From contig NC_049987.1 of the NCBI RefSeq assembly GCF_000003815.2, positions 25,027,846-25,091,845 of the forward strand: a DNA stretch of 64,000 nucleotides, given 5' to 3'. Below are positions 49,860 through 63,810 of the stretch, piece by piece (position 1 is the first letter of the stretch; every line of letters begins with the position of its first letter). This stretch comes from Branchiostoma floridae. Lineage: Eukaryota > Chordata > Leptocardii > Amphioxiformes > Branchiostomatidae. Under the pieces are notes generated by a model, which made no database searches, had not been told where the DNA came from, and worked only from the letters and a program-made list of their open reading frames with translations. The position numbers and the translations under genes were made by a program.

Positions 49860-52800
49860 ATGCCTTATAAAGGTAAAGCTGCAACCCAGAGCGGACAGGG
49901 AAATGACACTATTCAACCAAACAGCGATACATACATGTGCCATGCCCTTGCGATGAAGACACGTTCGGAAGATACCAAGACTGTTCAACCAAACAGCGAT
50001 ACATACATGTGCCATGCCCTTGCGAATAAGACACGTTCGGAGGATACCAAGACCAAGGCGCCCATTCAGAAAAAAATAGTGGCTTTAACTAGCAAAGAAG
50101 ATTTCCCAGTTCCGTTAGCAGGACGTGCTAGACCCGAGAACAGTGCTGATGCTCCAGCCCTTTCCGGGTGCGGCGGTACCATGCGTGAGTCTCCACATCC
50201 TCCAAACGAAGCCCCCGTGCACATAAACCCCCTGTCTAACGTCACGTGCGAGCCCATGTACAACATGTGGTCTTCTGACCCCGTGCGTACATGCGGCTCC
50301 TCCAACCCGGTGTACGGGCATGACCTGAAGGGCCAGGGCACGGATCCTGATACTGACTTGCGACCAGCTAGCATGGAGCCATATGCCGTCAGATATCAGG
50401 AGGAAGATGCTGATGATGATAAAGACCATCGACCAGCTAACATGGAGCCATATGCCGTCAGATATCAGGAGGAAGATGATGATGATGATAAAGACGATCG
50501 GCCAGCTAGTATGCAGTCATATGCCGTTAGCACTTCCAGGAATGATGCTGGCACTTCCGGAAATGATGGCACATCAGTTCCACGAAAGGATGACAGGAGC
50601 ATGCGCGGCACTCGCAAACCCAGGCACGCACAGGGTGTTCCCCACGGTCCTCGGGAAGCAGCTGGCGGTAAGATGATATATCTACATTTACAAACTTCAG
50701 TGGGAGTCAAGTAAGTTTATTTTACTGGTGAATCTGAGCGTGTATCCGCTCAGTGCGTGTACTTCCTGTGTATTCTACCAGAGGATGACAGCCGTCAAGG
50801 GGGTGAAGTATCTATGTCAACGTCAGTGAACTTGAACATGACACCATATGGGAGGTGTGGCTTATATAGATGAGCCTGATAGGTTTTCGTTTCCCATGCG
50901 ACAAAAACAACTCGAGTTTGAAGAATGGCTCTCTGGTGGTGCGATGTACAGTAACAGGTGAAGGGTGTCAAATTGCCAGTGTTCTTAATGAAGTCATACT
51001 ACTAAATAGTTAATGGATATATATTTTTTCATGTTGTACTTTGATTTCGAAAAGTCTTGAAGTGACTGTTCTCCTTAATTTATACTGTCGACGCCATTTT
51101 AATTTTCCTCCAGGCACCACACCCATGCAGCAGACTGATTGGCAGGCACGTGCGGACGCCGCTGCGAGTATACCCAACCCTATGTACGCCTCCAGAGCAG
51201 GTAAATCAACCTGTGTCAGATTCTTCGTACGATTGCCGTACGATAACAAACAGATTACGTTTCAGAGTCACGAAGGTGCCATACAAGCGCTGACTGCCTT
51301 GTTACGAAAGGACTGTCTTAGATGCTTGTCAGTGGTTGGTTCTGTCATAGACTGCTTGATAACTCTTCAACTTCAAACTTCGGCGGATGTGACGTCGTGA
51401 CACCTCGCTATGACACTAACTCGACTGCAATACCGACGAATCTGATTTTTTTAAAGCACTACAACAAACGGTCTAAAAACTTCAAAGAGCACATCATGCA
51501 ATAACCATTTTTTTTATTTATTTTGGAAGACTGCTTTTTTTCAAGATCAATATTGTTTAGTTGTTTTAAAGAGGCAGTCATAATTCAAATATCGACAAGA
51601 TCAGTTAGCCATTTTTATGAGAAGAGAAATATGGGTTCTGTCACTAATTCAATAATCTTCTACTAACGATTATAATGTGATTTATTGTACTCTGTGTTAT
51701 TTTCGATTTGCCTATTGCGGATGTAAATTAAGCTGTATACGTAATTTTCAGTACGAAACTTACCCAACTTTCCGACTGTCCATCTCCGGTCTTTGTCAGT
51801 CCTTGTTGGACAGTCAGAACTGTTGTGTTTAATTTTCGCGTTGAAAATTAAATTAAAGTTGAAAGTTTTGAAAAAAATCCTTGTTTTAAATCCTCTTGTT
51901 TTTTAACAGACCGCACGTATTCGGGTCGAGCAAGCGGCTGCCGTGCACTCTGTAGCTTTATATGCTCCCACCTTAGCTACTTGGCCACGGGCATTGCCGT
52001 ACTGCTAAGCCTGGTCGCTGTGGGACTTGCCCTTATGGCGTTCATCAAGAATGAGGTAAATGCTGTTGTATCACAAAAGCCTATTGGAAAGCAATTTTTG
52101 ACACTGCCTCTGTTCTATTTATTGAGTTCATCAAGTCAGAACTTTTCGCTATTTCATATTGTGTTTTTTAACGTTTGGTATTCTGACGTGCATATATACC
52201 TTTATACGTTCGTAGGAGATATCTGAGCTGGCCACCACTGTTGACGCCGTGAAGCGCGACCAAGACGACATACGCCAACTGCCCACCACTGTTGACGCCT
52301 TGACACGCGATCAAGACGACATGCGCCAACTGTCCACCACTGTTGACGCCTTGACACGCGATCAAGACGACATGCGCCAACTGTCCACCACTGTTGACGC
52401 CTTGACACGCGATCAAGACGACATGCGCCAACTGTCCACCACTGTTGACGCCTTGACACGCGACCTGGACAAGGAGCGAAGCCGAACCGGCCCCATCTTG
52501 GAGCAGCGCCTTGACGAGACGAGTAAGACGCCAGGTGAGTTGGGTTTCAGTTGTTTTGTGTGCTATCTGGGATGGTGTGCTGAGCAACATCATTAGTATA
52601 AAAATGTGGCAATAAAAATTATTGCCTTTGTGACGGCTTTAGGTTTGTATGTGTTTGTTCGTTTGTTGTTGTTGGTATGCTTTAGTATTCGTGCTATATC
52701 CCTTGACCTAGCTGTATACAAAGATTGTTTTTACACCATAAATGCTATTAATATATCATTTCCTAATAACGTGAATGCCTATCATTTACCACTGTGGTAT

Positions 52801-55800
52801 TATACCGCATTGTCAGTGATATATGCAAATCAGGATGTTTCGTGGTGTTATATGTCAGAAAGAATATAGAAAACGATTTAAAATATTGCGTTTTTTCAAT
52901 ACTATGATTTCCTTCACCCAATAGGAGACCATGACTCCCGTAAGAACAGTGAGCCATTCCTCTTGGTCGCTGATAGTTTTAAAAAAACATCATCCAAGTT
53001 GACATCACTTCCGGATCAAAGGTCACACTGCCACTGGTAGGTGTTGTAGAGCCCCTCGTCCTGGACTTCGACCCGCTCACCGACTACATGTACTGGTCAG
53101 ATAGAGGGAACAACAACATCAGACGGGCTCGTCGTGATGGAAGTGGCATGGAGACCATCATAGATACCGACGATTGTAAGTTATAGATTGCAATTGTAAT
53201 CCTTAAATTTAAAGTCAGAAGTAAGCATTTCAAAGTGATAGATTTGATTTTAGGTCAGGCAAAATTACAAAGCCGTATCCAGAATTTTTTTAGAAAGCTG
53301 TGTCCATACGATCTCAGTAGATGTAATTATCCTGCTCTTCGTTCTTTTTTTAATGTGGAAAAGGCGAACACGATGGTCCAAATCGGTTCAGTTTTTCACC
53401 ACTTCTAGGTAATTAATATTAATGAGAAGCTGATGTCAATCACTATTATCGCCCTTGGAAACAGTCAGTGATTGGTTCTAACATTTGAAGGACTGATCTG
53501 AAAATGTTTGACTTTCTTCTGACCCCCTGTGTTTTTCCGCGGGGAGTTTTCCTTTCAAATGCGTAGTCCTCCCTGCCCCGGCCTATTGTTTTTGTTTCCC
53601 CATGATTATCACTGTCCAGCGAAATCTGCATTGTCTACACAACCTGGTTGAAGAAGAAAAACTGAAGTTCATACAATGAGCCTAAAACCCTGCTTTCGGT
53701 GTGAAAAGCATTTTGAAACACTGAATTTTCGAAACATACTGAATTTCTAACATAACATTTCCTCCTACATTACGCCTCAGGTCATAACGCATGCTCGTAT
53801 GCCTTTGTTTTGAAGCCGCCATGGAGGGGCACCGGCGTGTTTGGTCGGTAACAAGGAACAAGCATTGAACCACACAATCACAGCATTACCTGGTTTTCCG
53901 CTGTGATTTCTTCTTCTCTCGTATAATGGACATTTACAGCTTTTTAAATACCACTACAGCATTACTTCATGAAATCTGGGGCAGGTTAGGAAGTTCGAAA
54001 TGCGTAGTGACACCACGGAGGCCAGCGGCCGGCGGGCCCTCTGATTGTTTGACATAGAATTTCATACCAAGCATTTCAAGGTCTTTCAAAACATCGGTCA
54101 ATTTTAACACAGAAAATAAAGATTTTGTATAGTGGCACACACATAACACTACGTGAAGTATGCCTCCTGTATGCGGTTAAATGAGAGACAACGTGTCTTG
54201 GTTTATAAAAAATCTGCTTCCGACCGGAATTCAGTTCCTTTGTTTACAAATGCACCACTCAACCCACGCCATATTTGTTTCAATTTATTCCTAAACGTTT
54301 AATCGCTAATCAAGTACTGTAACACAACAGAAATAGCTTGGTCTAGACTCTCGTGGCTTTCAGATTTTCTGTAAACTCGTCATGTAGATAAAAACCTGTT
54401 TCACCGTTTTTTAAACCTCACTCCTCAAGTTGGCTTGACAGTGCAAGAATTTTTTAGCTTACCCGTCGAACACGAACAGAAAGCCGTATCATTACTGAAT
54501 TTTCTACCCTTTTGACGGCTAAGTTGGCTACGATATTTCTTCAATGTTTTGAAATCTTTAGGTACTAGGTAGAGTTAGTTATCTGCGATGTTAAGAGCTT
54601 TGAAATACACAAATTGTCGATTCTTTTTCGCAACTTGAAAATCCCGGGCAATTATCACGCTTGGGGCCTCCACTAATAACAATGGCCCGATCGGCACCTC
54701 ATTTGAATTTGTTTTCATAATGCTGTGTTTTCTTAGCCGCCATCCTCATTATAACTCAAAAACATTCAAAATTTACCACGAGGAAACGTTGAATAAAGTC
54801 TATATTTCATATTTTGGGCTATATCTGGAGTTTAACAAAATAAAATTTGATGAAAATGACAACGCCGAAAAGCTCAGAACGTCGCCGCCATTTTTAATTT
54901 GGTCGGAAGCTCGTACGTTCTCACCGAAAAGGGATATGGGAGAAAACGTACCTCAAAATTAGTAAAAAAAAGTTAAATCTCCTAAACATCCAACATTTAA
55001 GAACGTAGCCGTATTTTCCCAGGACAGGTTAGATAATGTAGTAAGGTACTGTTTTACACGTAAATGAAGGATTTGAGTTTTGTCAGTGCAAAGTTCAACG
55101 GCCGAGAGTGACCTCTGTGCATGCGACGCATTTTGTTCCCGAGGAAGAATACAATTCTGCAAAAGAATGGCAAATGTTGCAAAAACAGGCTTAGGATATG
55201 GAGAATGAGCCAGATCCTAACGTCTGCTTGGACATCATCTGCATACGGTTAAAAGACTGCAAATGTTATATAATCTGTACATCTGCTCGGAGATTGATAT
55301 GCAATCAAAGTTAACAGAAAAGGAGTGACCGCATGGTGGTCCTAGTTACGCATTTCTGGGCTGAGATGTGTCGGTCTATCGGCAAAACTCCAACATCTTT
55401 GGGGATCTGGTGTACACTGTTTATTCTATATATGTTTATTTGTTCTCGCACCTAGAGAAAAAACAGTAAATACATGGCATTAAAATATAAATGAACATAA
55501 CAGTACAAGGGAGGTCAAAAGCTATTATTTATACGAAGGCCTCCCTGTACAAACTTCTTACAATTTATATAAATCAAACAATAAGAATAAGTAATAAATA
55601 AAGTACATTGCAAGACTGCAAAACTGTTGTTGTCTACTCCAAATATCAAGATTTTCCATCAGTAGAACAACATTTCAAAGATTCCGACAAGGATCTTGTA
55701 TTATTGATACAGAGATTAGTTACACAGGAACGTCCTCACACTCTTTTCAGCCCGTGTCTATGGCCTGGCACTGGACCACGCTGGGGGAAATATCTACTGG

Positions 55801-58800
55801 TCTGTCATTCACCCAGCTACTATCTCTGTAGCAAAGAAGGATGGATCGTCCGCTAGGACACTTCTGACGTCACCAGCCATCAATATCCCTTACGAACTGG
55901 TCCTGGATCCCAGGAATGGGTGAGTAAAATGTATTTCATCTTTTCAACAAACAGGCGCTTTACACAACTGTAGTTAAAGTGACAGAGTTTCATGTATGAA
56001 CGTTCCCATGGTGAATACTTTCCGTCTCGATCTCCCCGGCTGAAGTGGTAACAGACTGAGTGTAAAAGTTCGTTTGGAGAATTCTGTGAGACATGTCTTT
56101 GCCGGGCTATGATGGCCCTTGACACGGGTTTTTATCCAGTCATATATATAAAGGATTGACCTTTTTTATCGCTTCTTGGTGTTGTATGGTCATAACTGCC
56201 TTTCTATCTCCACTTTTCGTTCTAATGATTCGCACGTTTATAGGGTTACTATAATTTGAATATCAATGGGAAACTATATAACACCTCGTTCGGGAATTTT
56301 GAGCATTTCATACCTGTGGCAGATGGAAGTCGCGATCGGGTTAAGATAAACCTCATGAAGCTTTGATTACTCAGTAAATCAGACAATGTCATGCCATATC
56401 ATATGAGCTTCCTTCCTTCTCTTGCGCTGTATACTGTAAATGGATTTAATTTCGCGGTAGCGGGAAAATGACTGTTCGCGGTGGTTTTAAGTTCGCAGTA
56501 GCACCATGCACTGTAGTCTCTTACTGCCATGGAAAAAAATTCGCGTTGGTTTTAATTTCGCGGTGAAGTGGCCACCGCGAAAGCCGCGAACATAAAACCA
56601 CCGCGAACATTTCTGCATTTACAGTATATAATTTGGGGAGTGTGCAATTAGATAATTTTAGTTACGACTTTACGTGCATAAATAACGAGATGATGCACAA
56701 TGAAACAGCAAATTTCCAAACATTTCGCATAGATTCAATATTTCTGTTTGCTGGGCTTTTTTCCACAGACTCATGTACTGGGTGGACGTTTCTAACAAAG
56801 GCAGGATTTGCCGAGCTGCGATGGACGGCAGTAACCAAACCACCATCATCACGGGTCTGAATAAGCCCCATGCCATTACAATAGACTTCAATGGTGAGGA
56901 AACAGGCTCTAGTTAGGGACGCGTTGCCAATATGATCATGTCTATTCATCTTCAATCTTTATTCATTAAATCAACATTACAGAGTTACCCCTTAGCAGTT
57001 TTACCTCTGAATACCGTTGATCTTACAGTATTGAATAAAATCACATTATTACAATAACTAGACACAGTTGGCATGACATGAACAGTACACAGACAAAAAA
57101 ACTTAAGCATCAGTCAATGATTTGTTATATAATATGATAGTATAGTGTAGGAAGCAGTTGCGCAGTTGAAGCTCCTTGCTTTTGGGACAGAGATGCTACC
57201 TGAACTTCGCAGTGACCTCCCAGTGACCTCTGAGCTAACCGGAGGGATCATATCATGTGGGGGGATGGCAAATGAATTAATGGTCAACTAGAGTTCCACG
57301 AACACATACCTTCTCCAAATAAACAAGATTTTTATGAAGGTGGCTTGTTTTGTAACGTTGTTAATTTTGCATAGTTGATATTTATAAATTAACATTCCAA
57401 TTTTTGTGGTTTACATTATGTTGAAGTCTGAGAGTCATGTCTTGGATTGCAGTGGATTTATAAAGTTCGTCAATTTTGCATTACCATTTTGCATGATTAA
57501 TATCTATTGCCTTTCTTTTTTGAATTGTCATTTTCAAGTGTAACAAGTATCTTTTATCTTGGAATGCGGTGGATTTGTAAACATGGCTAATTGATGAATC
57601 AAAGTAGCCGTTGATATGTATAATTGGGATCTAATTGTGTGCAGCAGAACGTCAATTTCTGAAATCTTTTGACATTCTATGGTGTTGATTTCATGGTGGT
57701 TGATAGTTTGTTATGTAAAAAGAAGTGATGTGTGTTTGGGACACCTAGCGGCCTGCTCTGAAACTGCAGGGGATATTTTGTCAGAATCTTCCATGGAGCA
57801 TATCGGAACATAGGAACGATGGATTTCAACGATATTTAGCATGCAGGTATCTTTGGTAGAGATGTACATAATTTAGTGCAAATTATGCAAATTTGGACTA
57901 GATTTGCATACTCAATGAGGAAAACTTCCTCTCAACAACCGCTAAACACCTAACAAATATTGTGAAAATACACTACCATCTTTTTTAGTTAAAGGGGCCG
58001 GTAAAACTATATAAAGACCAGATAATATAAACTATGCCCTTCAGTATGCTACAGGCACCCGTGCAGTTCACAACAGTGGTGGCCTGGCTGAGAAAGTTTA
58101 CCAAGTACAAGTTACTCTTCAAATCATGTTTGAAATCTAGATATAATGTACAACAGATAAGAAATTGAAGTAAAACTACACATCAATGATCATAAAGACA
58201 TTAGCTTGAAGAACACTAAGCCCAGAATATGAAGTGATGACGACACTGGGTTGCTATTCAGTGTGAGACATCAGCTGGCAGTTATATGTACAGTTCTACG
58301 GAGCATATATAGGTCTATGCTGGTTTCTTAATATAAGTATTACAAGTCATGTTTCTACACACACAACTCATTAGAGCTAATTCAGCTGTGAGGAAGAAAT
58401 TTTCAAGTTCGAAATGCAAGTGCAAATAGATGATTTGATACTTTTGACAAGGCTGATTTGAAAATTGAAGAAAGTCGTTTCTTCCAAAAACTGCAGATAG
58501 TATTACCTTATTATCACATGATCTTATCTAATTGAAACATTGCATTATGTAACTCTTACTTTCACTTACTTTTGATCATTCTGTATGGTTTGATAATGTT
58601 CCTATGAAAACCAGTACAGAATATTTGAATCTAATGAGACCAAAATTATGCTAATCTGTCCCTGGCCATTGTTTCTAGCTGGTAGACAGTCTGGGATGTT
58701 TATGAGTTTATGTAGTTATGGGGGTCAATCCACCATTCAAACTGCTGGACAAGTCACAGTGGGAGCACTTCCTTATTGTTCTTACCCTGGGCAAGAAATC

Positions 58801-60037
58801 CCCAGATTTAAGATGTCAACAAACAAGCCCACAAAAATACAAAGCTCGCTGCCGTAGTGTGGGAAAACGGCAAATAATCGAGCTATCTACCACTCAAAAA
58901 TTACGATCTCAGCATGTCCAGAACACAGCATATCAAAAACAGAACTTCTGCTGCAGTATCCTACAAAGCCGCAAGGAGGCCCATTGTCAATCTTGACTTT
59001 TGTTTTCCTGACCCTTACATCATTTACTCCCTGTCCCAACAGCTATCCAACACTTAAAAATGATAAACCTGGCACTTCAAGAAATTTTCAGTGAAAACTT
59101 TGATGCAAACTTGCAGTACCGAAACCAGTTACCAGGAGGCCCATTATCGAACTGCATGTGCATGTTTTCTCTCTAGTCTTATGTAAAACTCTAACTAAAG
59201 TATTGATCAGTATATTTGTTCATCCCATTTAGAGGATCGACTGTACTACAGTGATCAGCAGTACGGCATCTACAGCTCAGACCTGCTGGGTAACGATATC
59301 CGACAGGTGATGTATGAAGACGAGAAGTATGTTAATGGAATCGCGGTTGATGAGGACTTCGTCTACTGGGCGTCTCAATGGGGGGATTCATCCTCTCGGG
59401 GAAAAATCGGAAAGTGAGGAAATCCCCTTTATCTACTGAAAACAGTTTGTAGTAAGAAGTCTGTTATTACTGGGTAAAATTCTGCATAATGATCTACATG
59501 ATATGTATGTATCTTGTGTGTACATATACGCATCGGTAGTACTGTGCGCCGATGTACTGATATAGGCATGAAATGAATACTTAGATATGAGTATAAAATA
59601 AATATCCCCCAATACATGAATATAAATGTTGTATGCAAATTAACATCTGTATAAGAATATGTATGTAACGTTTTACACCCTTACTTTCAGTATATGCATT
59701 TGTATGAAGACATGTTTTGTTCTACACTTCCAGGCCGCATGAAATAAAATACTGAAACGACATATAAGTATAAAAACATATCCCCATATACATGCATATA
59801 TGCAAATCAGCACTTGTATCAGAATATATGTATCTAAAGTTTTGAATTCCCATCTTTACACTCTTGTGAACTTAAGAAGCATACACATGTGTGTACACTA
59901 AAAGAAATAACAAAATCTTTTGTTCCACACCTCCAGGCTGTCCAAGTCCGACCAGACCAAGACTGTCCTGGTGGATGGCATAGATTACCCATGGGCCATC
60001 TACCTGTCCACGGCAGCGCCTCCTGGCGTCACCACTG
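49860..60037 (+). CDS. Type II membrane receptor-like protein with YWTD (LDLR class B) ectodomain, 3' incomplete
   Basis: Coding exons: 49860-50667 (5' UTR from an acceptor at 49803-49804), 51114-51200, 51910-52055, 52216-52534, 52925-53175, 55751-55919, 56769-56893, 59233-59413 and 59937-60037. All are GT-AG. Phases match except for one missing base at a run of seven A (52981-52987) in exon 5. Residues 1-320 look cytoplasmic: a 24-residue repeat twice (QPNSDTYMCHALA), two NPxY motifs (NPVY 149-152, NPMY 291-294) and a 23-residue repeat (MEPYAVRYQEED). One hydrophobic helix lies at about 321-344. Then come five 17-residue units (TTVDALTRDQDDMRQLS) and YWTD-type blades (DYMYWSDRGNNNIRRA, GNIYWSVIHP, LMYWVDVSNKGRICRA, DRLYYSDQQYG, DFVYWASQ). 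There is no N-terminal signal peptide. The last exon ends in phase 1 at a donor, so at least one more exon is needed. Ligand and function are unknown. Confidence 0.85.
52216..52534 (+). repeat. 51-bp coding tandem repeat (17-residue stalk units)
   Basis: Within exon 4 the unit ACCACTGTTGACGCCTTGAC, ACGCGATCAAGACGACATG, CGCCAACTG.CC repeats almost perfectly, about five times. The protein unit places V, L, M and L at positions 4, 7, 14 and 17 (numbering from S of STTV), compatible with an amphipathic coiled-coil stalk. Near identity at DNA level implies recent expansion and likely length polymorphism. Confidence 0.85.
53176..55750 (+). other. Intron 5 of the YWTD receptor gene
   Basis: No additional exon recognised. 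It contains MITE-end-like text at about 55215 and 55285 (CTGCTTGGACATC, CTGCTCGGAGATTG). Confidence 0.6.
55395..55620 (-). mobile_element. LINE-like 3' tail
   Basis: The plus strand reads TTTATTCTATATATGTTTAT and then AGGGAGGTC, with GGCCTCCCTGTAC opposite and a local inverted repeat. The arrangement resembles the ATAAA-type LINE tails elsewhere, but without coding support. Confidence 0.3.
56434..56624. mobile_element. Foldback MITE, CTGTAAATGCATT / TTCGCGGTGG family, copy 2
   Basis: CTGTAAATGGATTTAATTTC and AACATTTCTGCATTTACAG form the ends, flanked by TA (56432-56433 and 56625-56626). The interior aligns with 34982-35191 over its full length, including CACCATGCACTGTAGTCT. It lies in intron 6 of the YWTD receptor gene. 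Confidence 0.85.
56894..59232 (+). other. Intron 7 of the YWTD receptor gene
   Basis: No exon recognised. Bases 56950-57000 contain a CTTTATTCATTAAATCAAC block like a LINE tail. Confidence 0.5.
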
Positions 60038-63000
60038 GTAAGTACAACTCCTGACAGAGTCACCACTATCAGTACTTCTTGCTTTAACAACAGGTTCAGG
60101 TTTTTAAACTGGCTAATATATAAACATGTTGCTTTTGATTATACAATACATAAGTTTTTATTTACTCCATGCATAAAGTACGAGCAAGACTAGGGGTAAA
60201 GATTTTTCTCATTTCATGAAATGAACTAGATTTTCACGTTCTTTAGTTATTCTCGTCCAAATAGGCATCTGAATTTTTTTTTAAATGTCCTAGAAGAGAC
60301 AAACTTACACCAGTTACTATCTGACCCGAAAGCTACATCTATTGCTAAAAACACGAGATGGGAATTGGAGACCGTCGCCATGGCAATGCATTTTGCTGCC
60401 CTACTTGTTGTGCTTGAGGCTTGACGGCAGGACATCTGTAACGATATATTTGCTTACGAAAAATAACTTGAGGACGATAGTTTGGCAGAGATGTGGTGGT
60501 TTCTCAGCTTTTTATCCCGACAAGCCTCCTATTATTGTATTAGCTGAAATTGTTTCACGACCCGATATCATTCCGTTTTCATCACACTATCAAAGCACGT
60601 TATAATATCATTGCTCTTGTCAGAACTATGTCAAAAACGCAAAATTCCACAGAACATATCCTTGCTTGTTCTGTTCTTTTTTTATCCAGGACGTCCATAG
60701 ACGACAGGTGAAACCCTCACCGCTACTGTACAGCGACATCCGGATTATAACAATAAGCTAAAATGGCTTTTTTTTAAATTCTCACGAGTTCAATGAAAAC
60801 TTGGACGCTTTGCAAACTAACATTGTAATAATCCTGACCTGGATTCGGCCTAATCGTCCTAATTATTTTAAATGTGTTTAAGACAAAATGCATGCTGTTG
60901 TGACCAACTCGCAAGTTCGCTCTCTTGCCCAACACCACCCTGGACTTGTCAAGTGGTTGTGACGTTGTTGAACAGGTTTCGGAAGCAGAACGTTTGGATT
61001 TCCATATTAATCTAGCCCTATCCCTAAATCTACATATCAAACTAACTGCTTAACAAAAAATGTAGCTCATAAGTGTCAGGCACTTTGCTTATTATTTGTC
61101 AGATGCTGTCCGAAAACTTGTGATCCAAGCCTTAAGTTCTGCCAGTCAGTCATTAACGACTGTGCACCGTTATATATATTGTCACGGTGTATTTGGCAAA
61201 CTTAAGTCATACAGTTCGCAGCCTTGCGGCAGAATTGGTGTGATAATATCACATTCAGCATAATTAATACAGCATAAACAATAGACAAGTTTATAATAAT
61301 TACGTAATTAAAACTATCATTTTACTTTGAAGCAATCATGTTATTGCAATTTAAGCACATTATTAATCAGAGTGGGCAGAGCAGCAAACAGAAGTATGTT
61401 CAAAAGCCTGATGTGCTTTTGTATTAGTTGGGCGAGGAATTTAAGTCTGGCAATGAATGTAGGGGACACAGGCAACATTTCCTAATTGGGTATTGCAAAA
61501 CGGAGCCTGCAGGATCACAATGGAATGATGTACAGATCACTGGAATGTAATCTGATTTTGGCCTGTTACTGGATCTAAGAGAGAAAATAAGTGTTAGTTC
61601 TTAAAAGGTATAAGTTCTTTATAACTATTCCTTAGAATCGTTGTCACAGGTGAGCCAAAGGACACCAGTAAACACTTTGTACCAGTTCACGTACGCCATA
61701 GGCCAAATAGCAGTATATCTTATAAAAACGTTTACCCCGCACGTCGACTATCTACCAAGCAGTGTCTGATTACATGGATTTCTAATCTTCATCGATGCAT
61801 AAACGCCATACATACTCAACAAGATGGTCAATGTATAATTCTTGGCTGCCTAAAACAAAATGCAAAAATTAAGAGGAGAAAAAATCGTGTACAGAGGTCC
61901 GAAGCTTTGGAATGTCCTGCCGACTGACGTTAAGATTTTGGTTACTAGTGTCATAATGTCAGATGATAGTGAAAGGCAAATGATTTTGAACTTTTGATGT
62001 GTAATTCGTAAGCATTGATTACCTTGGAGTTGTCCTATCTGCATACCAGTGTTGTGTATTTTTGTCTATGTGTTTGTAATTGTATAACCCCTGGAAGATT
62101 AGCCCCCTGAGGGCTAAACTATATCTCTATAGATGTTCTATTATAGAAAACACTTGTATCATTTATAGATTTTCATCATCAATTGTAAAAATAGATGAAT
62201 AATTTGCTTTTAATTGTGCACATCTTTGTACTCAATTATCATGAGCCAGCGGTTAATACGGAGGGTGGTTCCTTGGCTAATGTTTCGATTTTCGACTTTT
62301 GTGAATGTGATTATTATAGAATTATGATTGTATAATTCATAACTTTCTTTGTTATGGGTACATGGCATTTATATATGGATGCCCGCTCAAGGGTTTCACT
62401 TGTGGATGACGATCCTCCTGAGCAATGAAGCAATACAGCCTATTACAGTACAATGTAAGTCTACCCTTAGAAATTCTTTTGAATGGGCCGGTAGAGCATT
62501 CTGAATGTTATCTGAGTTTTGTATGACTGCTACGCTTTCTTTGGGAAGTGAAAGTAATGCTTAGATGAATATGCAGATTTTTGGGGTAGATTTAATTGAT
62601 TGTATAATTCATTAACATGACGTAGTCTGAAGAAGGCAGAGACTGTAGTGGGTGATCATATGCTGCCCGGTGTCAGGTCAATTTTCGCTCCTGCCAAGTA
62701 TTTGTCCGAACTCTGCTTGGGGGTTTCCAGTATACATGATTGGAGAATAATCCGCCACACCTGTGTGGCCGGGTAATTGCCAAGCAGACGTCTGAGTGGA
62801 CTAAACATCTCAGGTCGCGATGTGGAGGCTAACCATAACCCTTACACGACCCTAACAGCTCAAGTTATTGAGGAATGGGAAAGTTATTTTGTCGTTAACA
62901 TCGATGGGCGTAGAAACGTTTTGTAACCAGTGCCCATTGCAAGATTCAGGATGGACACGTTTTTGCCTCCAGTTCCAACAATGTGATTTTGGTGTTGAAC

Positions 63001-63780
63001 AAAGAAAACGCCATATCTGCTACATAGTATCCCTACATAGTGTAGTAAGTCTAAAATGTAAAATTAGTTGTAAGATGATTTTTGATCAGGACTGAAAGAC
63101 GTCACTAAACATGCGAGTTCTTATTATGCCTTAGTAAGAGTTATGAACATTGAGTATTGAACATTGACCAAGAAAAATGAAACTTATATGTTCTTTGTAC
63201 AAATGTTCCAGAAACATGTAATAATCCAGTCTATGCGATTATTGTATGGTTCATAGTAATGAGATTGGATGATAAGCCTTCTTTTAGTTTTAGTCTTTTA
63301 GATCTACATGACATTTATAAAAATCGTTGGTATATACTAACGTTTTTTAAGGTGGCGTTATAATGACACCTAGTGGAATTATGAGAATGTATGTTACAGT
63401 TTACAGTACAAACTTCTGCAAGAACATTGAGTGATTTCACTTATATATGAGGCCCAGAAGCGGTTGTTTACGGAAAATCCAGTATGTAGAAGAAAATATC
63501 CTCTGGTAAAAAGCACGTTAGGAATGCATGCTTGTAGTACTTGGTTTTAATCATATAGCAACTGAGATGGGTTTGAATCTGATCTGATGTTGAGCAGATA
63601 CCTGAAGAAGATAAGATTTGGATAAGAAGTCTGTAAATCGTCTGATGTACAAAATGCTCTACAGATACAGAGAATGTTAACGAGGGATCTGAGTGTGTAA
63701 AAAGGCCGTAGACGCTAATAAAAAATGTGTTCGTGATGAAAGTTTGTTGAGCATTTTCTATTCTTATTTCGAAATTCTAT
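60038..63780. other. Downstream sequence, no supported exon
   Basis: No further exon of the YWTD receptor was identified. The block at about 60690-60755 (ACAGGTGAAACCCTCACCGC, ACTGTACAGCG) is similar to 41392-41455 (ACAGGCGGAACTCTCGCTAC, ACTGTACAGCG), so it is a dispersed repeat. Several short ORFs have no recognisable domain. Confidence 0.5.
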
Positions 63781-63810
63781 ATACATTGCACTACATGTGA
63801 TTTCTACTCT

